From contig CAYMRX010000007.1 in the NCBI GenBank assembly GCA_964393035.1, forward strand, positions 124,001 to 188,000: a stretch of 64,000 nt of DNA. The letters run 5' to 3'. Below the pieces are notes generated by a model that searched no databases, had not been told where the DNA came from, and saw only the letters and a list, made by a program, of their open reading frames with translations. A program made the position numbers and the translations under genes. Source of the stretch: Tabrizicola_A sp964393035. GTDB lineage: Bacteria; Pseudomonadota; Alphaproteobacteria; Rhodobacterales; Rhodobacteraceae. Below, in pieces: positions 63,501 through 64,000 of this stretch. How positions within the stretch are numbered: the first letter of the stretch is position 1; each line of letters begins with the position of its first letter.

Positions 63501-64000
63501 ATCACCACATCGGCATCGCCCGTGGTGCCGGAATGGCCGGTGGCATCCAGCCGGTCGATGCGGTCGCCTTCAGGATCGCCCGTATAGGCCAGATCAATCA
63601 GGTCATTGCCGGCCGTGCCTTCGACAACGCCATCGCCCAAAAACCGCGCACCACCTTCGAAACCCATCGACCAGACGCCTGCCGGGTCCTGGGTGTCGAA
63701 ATCATTGCTGGCATAGGTCGAAAGGAAGGCCGCATTGCCCGAGCCTTCAAGCAGGGTCTGCGTGCCGCCCGAGGCAATACCGGCCTGCGCGACACCGGCA
63801 TATCCGTTGGTAAACCCGATGGAATTGTACAGGAAATCGACGTTGAAATCGCCGCCGCCCTGATTGGTCAGCACAACCTGAAAGCTGTTGGTGCCGCTGC
63901 CGGTATAGGGCGCGACATTGGACCAGGTGATGACGATACGGTTGTTCGCCGTATCAAAATCCCAATAGATCGCCCCGCCTTTGTTGATGTCGATATCGGT
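60584..64000 (-). CDS. RTX-repeat (calcium-binding) protein with C-terminal Hint domain, 5' end outside window
   Basis: A large secreted-type protein; 1,138 codons are visible and the frame is open to base 64000, so the N-terminus is missing. The visible front (GGAIYWDFDTANNRIVITW, NSFQVVLTNQGGGDFNVDF) resembles a nidogen (NIDO) domain. A short RTX block (about 63600-63310) is followed by a non-repeat beta-rich region (about 63290-62790), then a long run of GGxGxDxLx-type nonapeptides (about 62770-61310). The C-terminal ~190 residues form a Hint_2 domain starting at the Cys encoded at 61162-61160 (CLTPGTRITTDRGEVAVETL). Probable type I secretion; autoprocessing inferred. Confidence 0.9.
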   Translation of the reverse strand, partial: TDIDINKGGAIYWDFDTANNRIVITWSNVAPYTGSGTNSFQVVLTNQGGGDFNVDFLYNSIGFTNGYAGVAQAGIASGGTQTLLEGSGNAAFLSTYASNDFDTQDPAGVWSMGFEGGARFLGDGVVEGTAGNDLIDLAYTGDPEGDRIDRLDATGHSGTTGDADVVMAGAGNDTVQAGIGNDIVYGGAGNDQISTAQGNDWVDGESENDSIDGGSGNDSLQGGTGDDTLIGGSDSAATTYTPSYTEITAATQTVTGTAPRPNFVVRSVSNETLTAGTNGAVSGFRLGDTDSVETHTHTATTQISGGQILFNGLNANETLTITLDGVTLNLTTALANGTVSFNGASIYEINGAGQIARTGAGATSTTVGTLTINIPYTAVALVSTGTTTGTAAGLWYEYYVNTQPNNVAAAGGGNDSLSGGDGNDSLSGGNGNDSVHGDAQDDTVDGGDGDDVAHGGTGNDFVYGGLGADTVFGDDGSDHVSGGADNDTAYGGAGNDTVLSGGGNDVLSGDAGDDILYDDAGNSTLYGGLGLDALFGYGGDDQLYGGDDADTLYGGTGNDALYGDAGADTLQGEDGADQLFGGLGHDSGLGGLGNDTAYGGAGDDTLSGGSGADSLYGGDDQDYLSGGDDGDRLLGDLGNDQLYGEAGSDTLWGGAGTDSLYGGTEADTLYGEAGDDRLYGGAGNDSLEGGDGNDTLWGEDGDDLLWSGDGNDLIYGGDGSDNISTGSGDDTIIGELGADTISASTGMDWVDYSGSTAGVTVDLTTGAGAGGHASGDVLLGVDALLGSAYDDVLLGYDGFSASPTDPFTNIFYGNGGNDLLNGRGGDDSLYGGADNDTLLGGAGADLLESGAGHDSLDGGAGADSIDGGIGNDTLMVGTGSDGFGDVAAGGENTGDNDVLDLTAWGWALTNIVYDPMNPEAGTVEFLDSAGAVIGSMSFSGIEQVIPCLTPGTRITTDRGEVAVETLRLGDQVLTRDNGYQPLRWIGRRNLSLADLIVKPALRPVEIAAGALGAGLPLRPMKVSPQHRMLIEGAKAEMLFGEVEVLVAATHLTALPGVETRLTAGVSYIHLLFDRHEIICAEGAWTESFQPAMRMVDGMELAQRTEIATLFSELAKEDFDYPAARLSLKAHEAKVLLAP

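Overview
The window is a high-GC alphaproteobacterial chromosome segment, almost certainly from the Rhodobacterales (Rhodobacter/Gemmobacter/Tabrizicola-like). This rests on gene content and order: alaS-recA next to cckA, a giant nuo operon running into birA-coaX-rnj, DUF5333/DUF5337-type genes between the nuo genes, ExoD, PAS_5 and Hint-domain proteins. Coding density is very high, many starts overlap the upstream stop (ATGA/TGATG), and I see no rRNA, tRNA, CRISPR, prophage or insertion sequence.

Layout. 1-9.8 kb: alaS (3' end cut by the window edge), recA with an SOS-type promoter, a sulfotransferase-fold protein, the cell-cycle/motility hybrid kinase cckA, rsmB, an SDR, exoD and a CBS-domain membrane protein. 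9.8-12.4 kb: a Tat export operon tatABC followed by a coupled DUF815 ATPase. 12.6-16.3 kb: an HTH regulator, an orphan ABC ATPase, a second SDR behind a striking long inverted repeat, and a Hint-domain protein. 16.4-22.2 kb: prfC, an OsmC-family protein, an ALDH7-type aldehyde dehydrogenase and a DEAD-box helicase with an Arg/Glu/Asp-rich tail.

22.2-43.3 kb (minus strand) is one probable ~21 kb transcription unit: nuoABCDE, two small genes, nuoF, a small lipoprotein-like gene, a DUF5333-type secreted protein, a methyltransferase, nuoG, a lipoprotein, nuoHI, a carboxymuconolactone-decarboxylase-like gene, nuoJKLMN, then birA, coaX and rnj. All 14 complex I subunits are present with seven embedded non-nuo genes, plus a helix-hairpin-helix extension on NuoE and a ~80-residue Ala/Thr/Glu/His-rich insert in NuoL.

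43.6-50.7 kb: a DegT-type aminotransferase coupled to an MFS exporter, gamma-carbonic anhydrase, gmk, yicC, a PAS_5 protein and class II DAHP synthase. 50.8-59.9 kb: a coherent catabolic/transport block made of a GlxA/GbdR-like AraC regulator, a complete branched-chain-type ABC transporter (binding protein, two ATPases, two permeases) and a dimethylglycine/sarcosine dehydrogenase-like flavoenzyme. I infer uptake and oxidation of a methylated amine or betaine. 60.0-64.0 kb: a MobA-like nucleotidyltransferase and, convergent to it, a large RTX-repeat protein ending in a Hint autoprocessing domain, whose N-terminus runs off the window.

Starts were chosen by Shine-Dalgarno matches, overlaps and remembered family N-termini. 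Functions come from motif and family recognition by eye; no database search was run.
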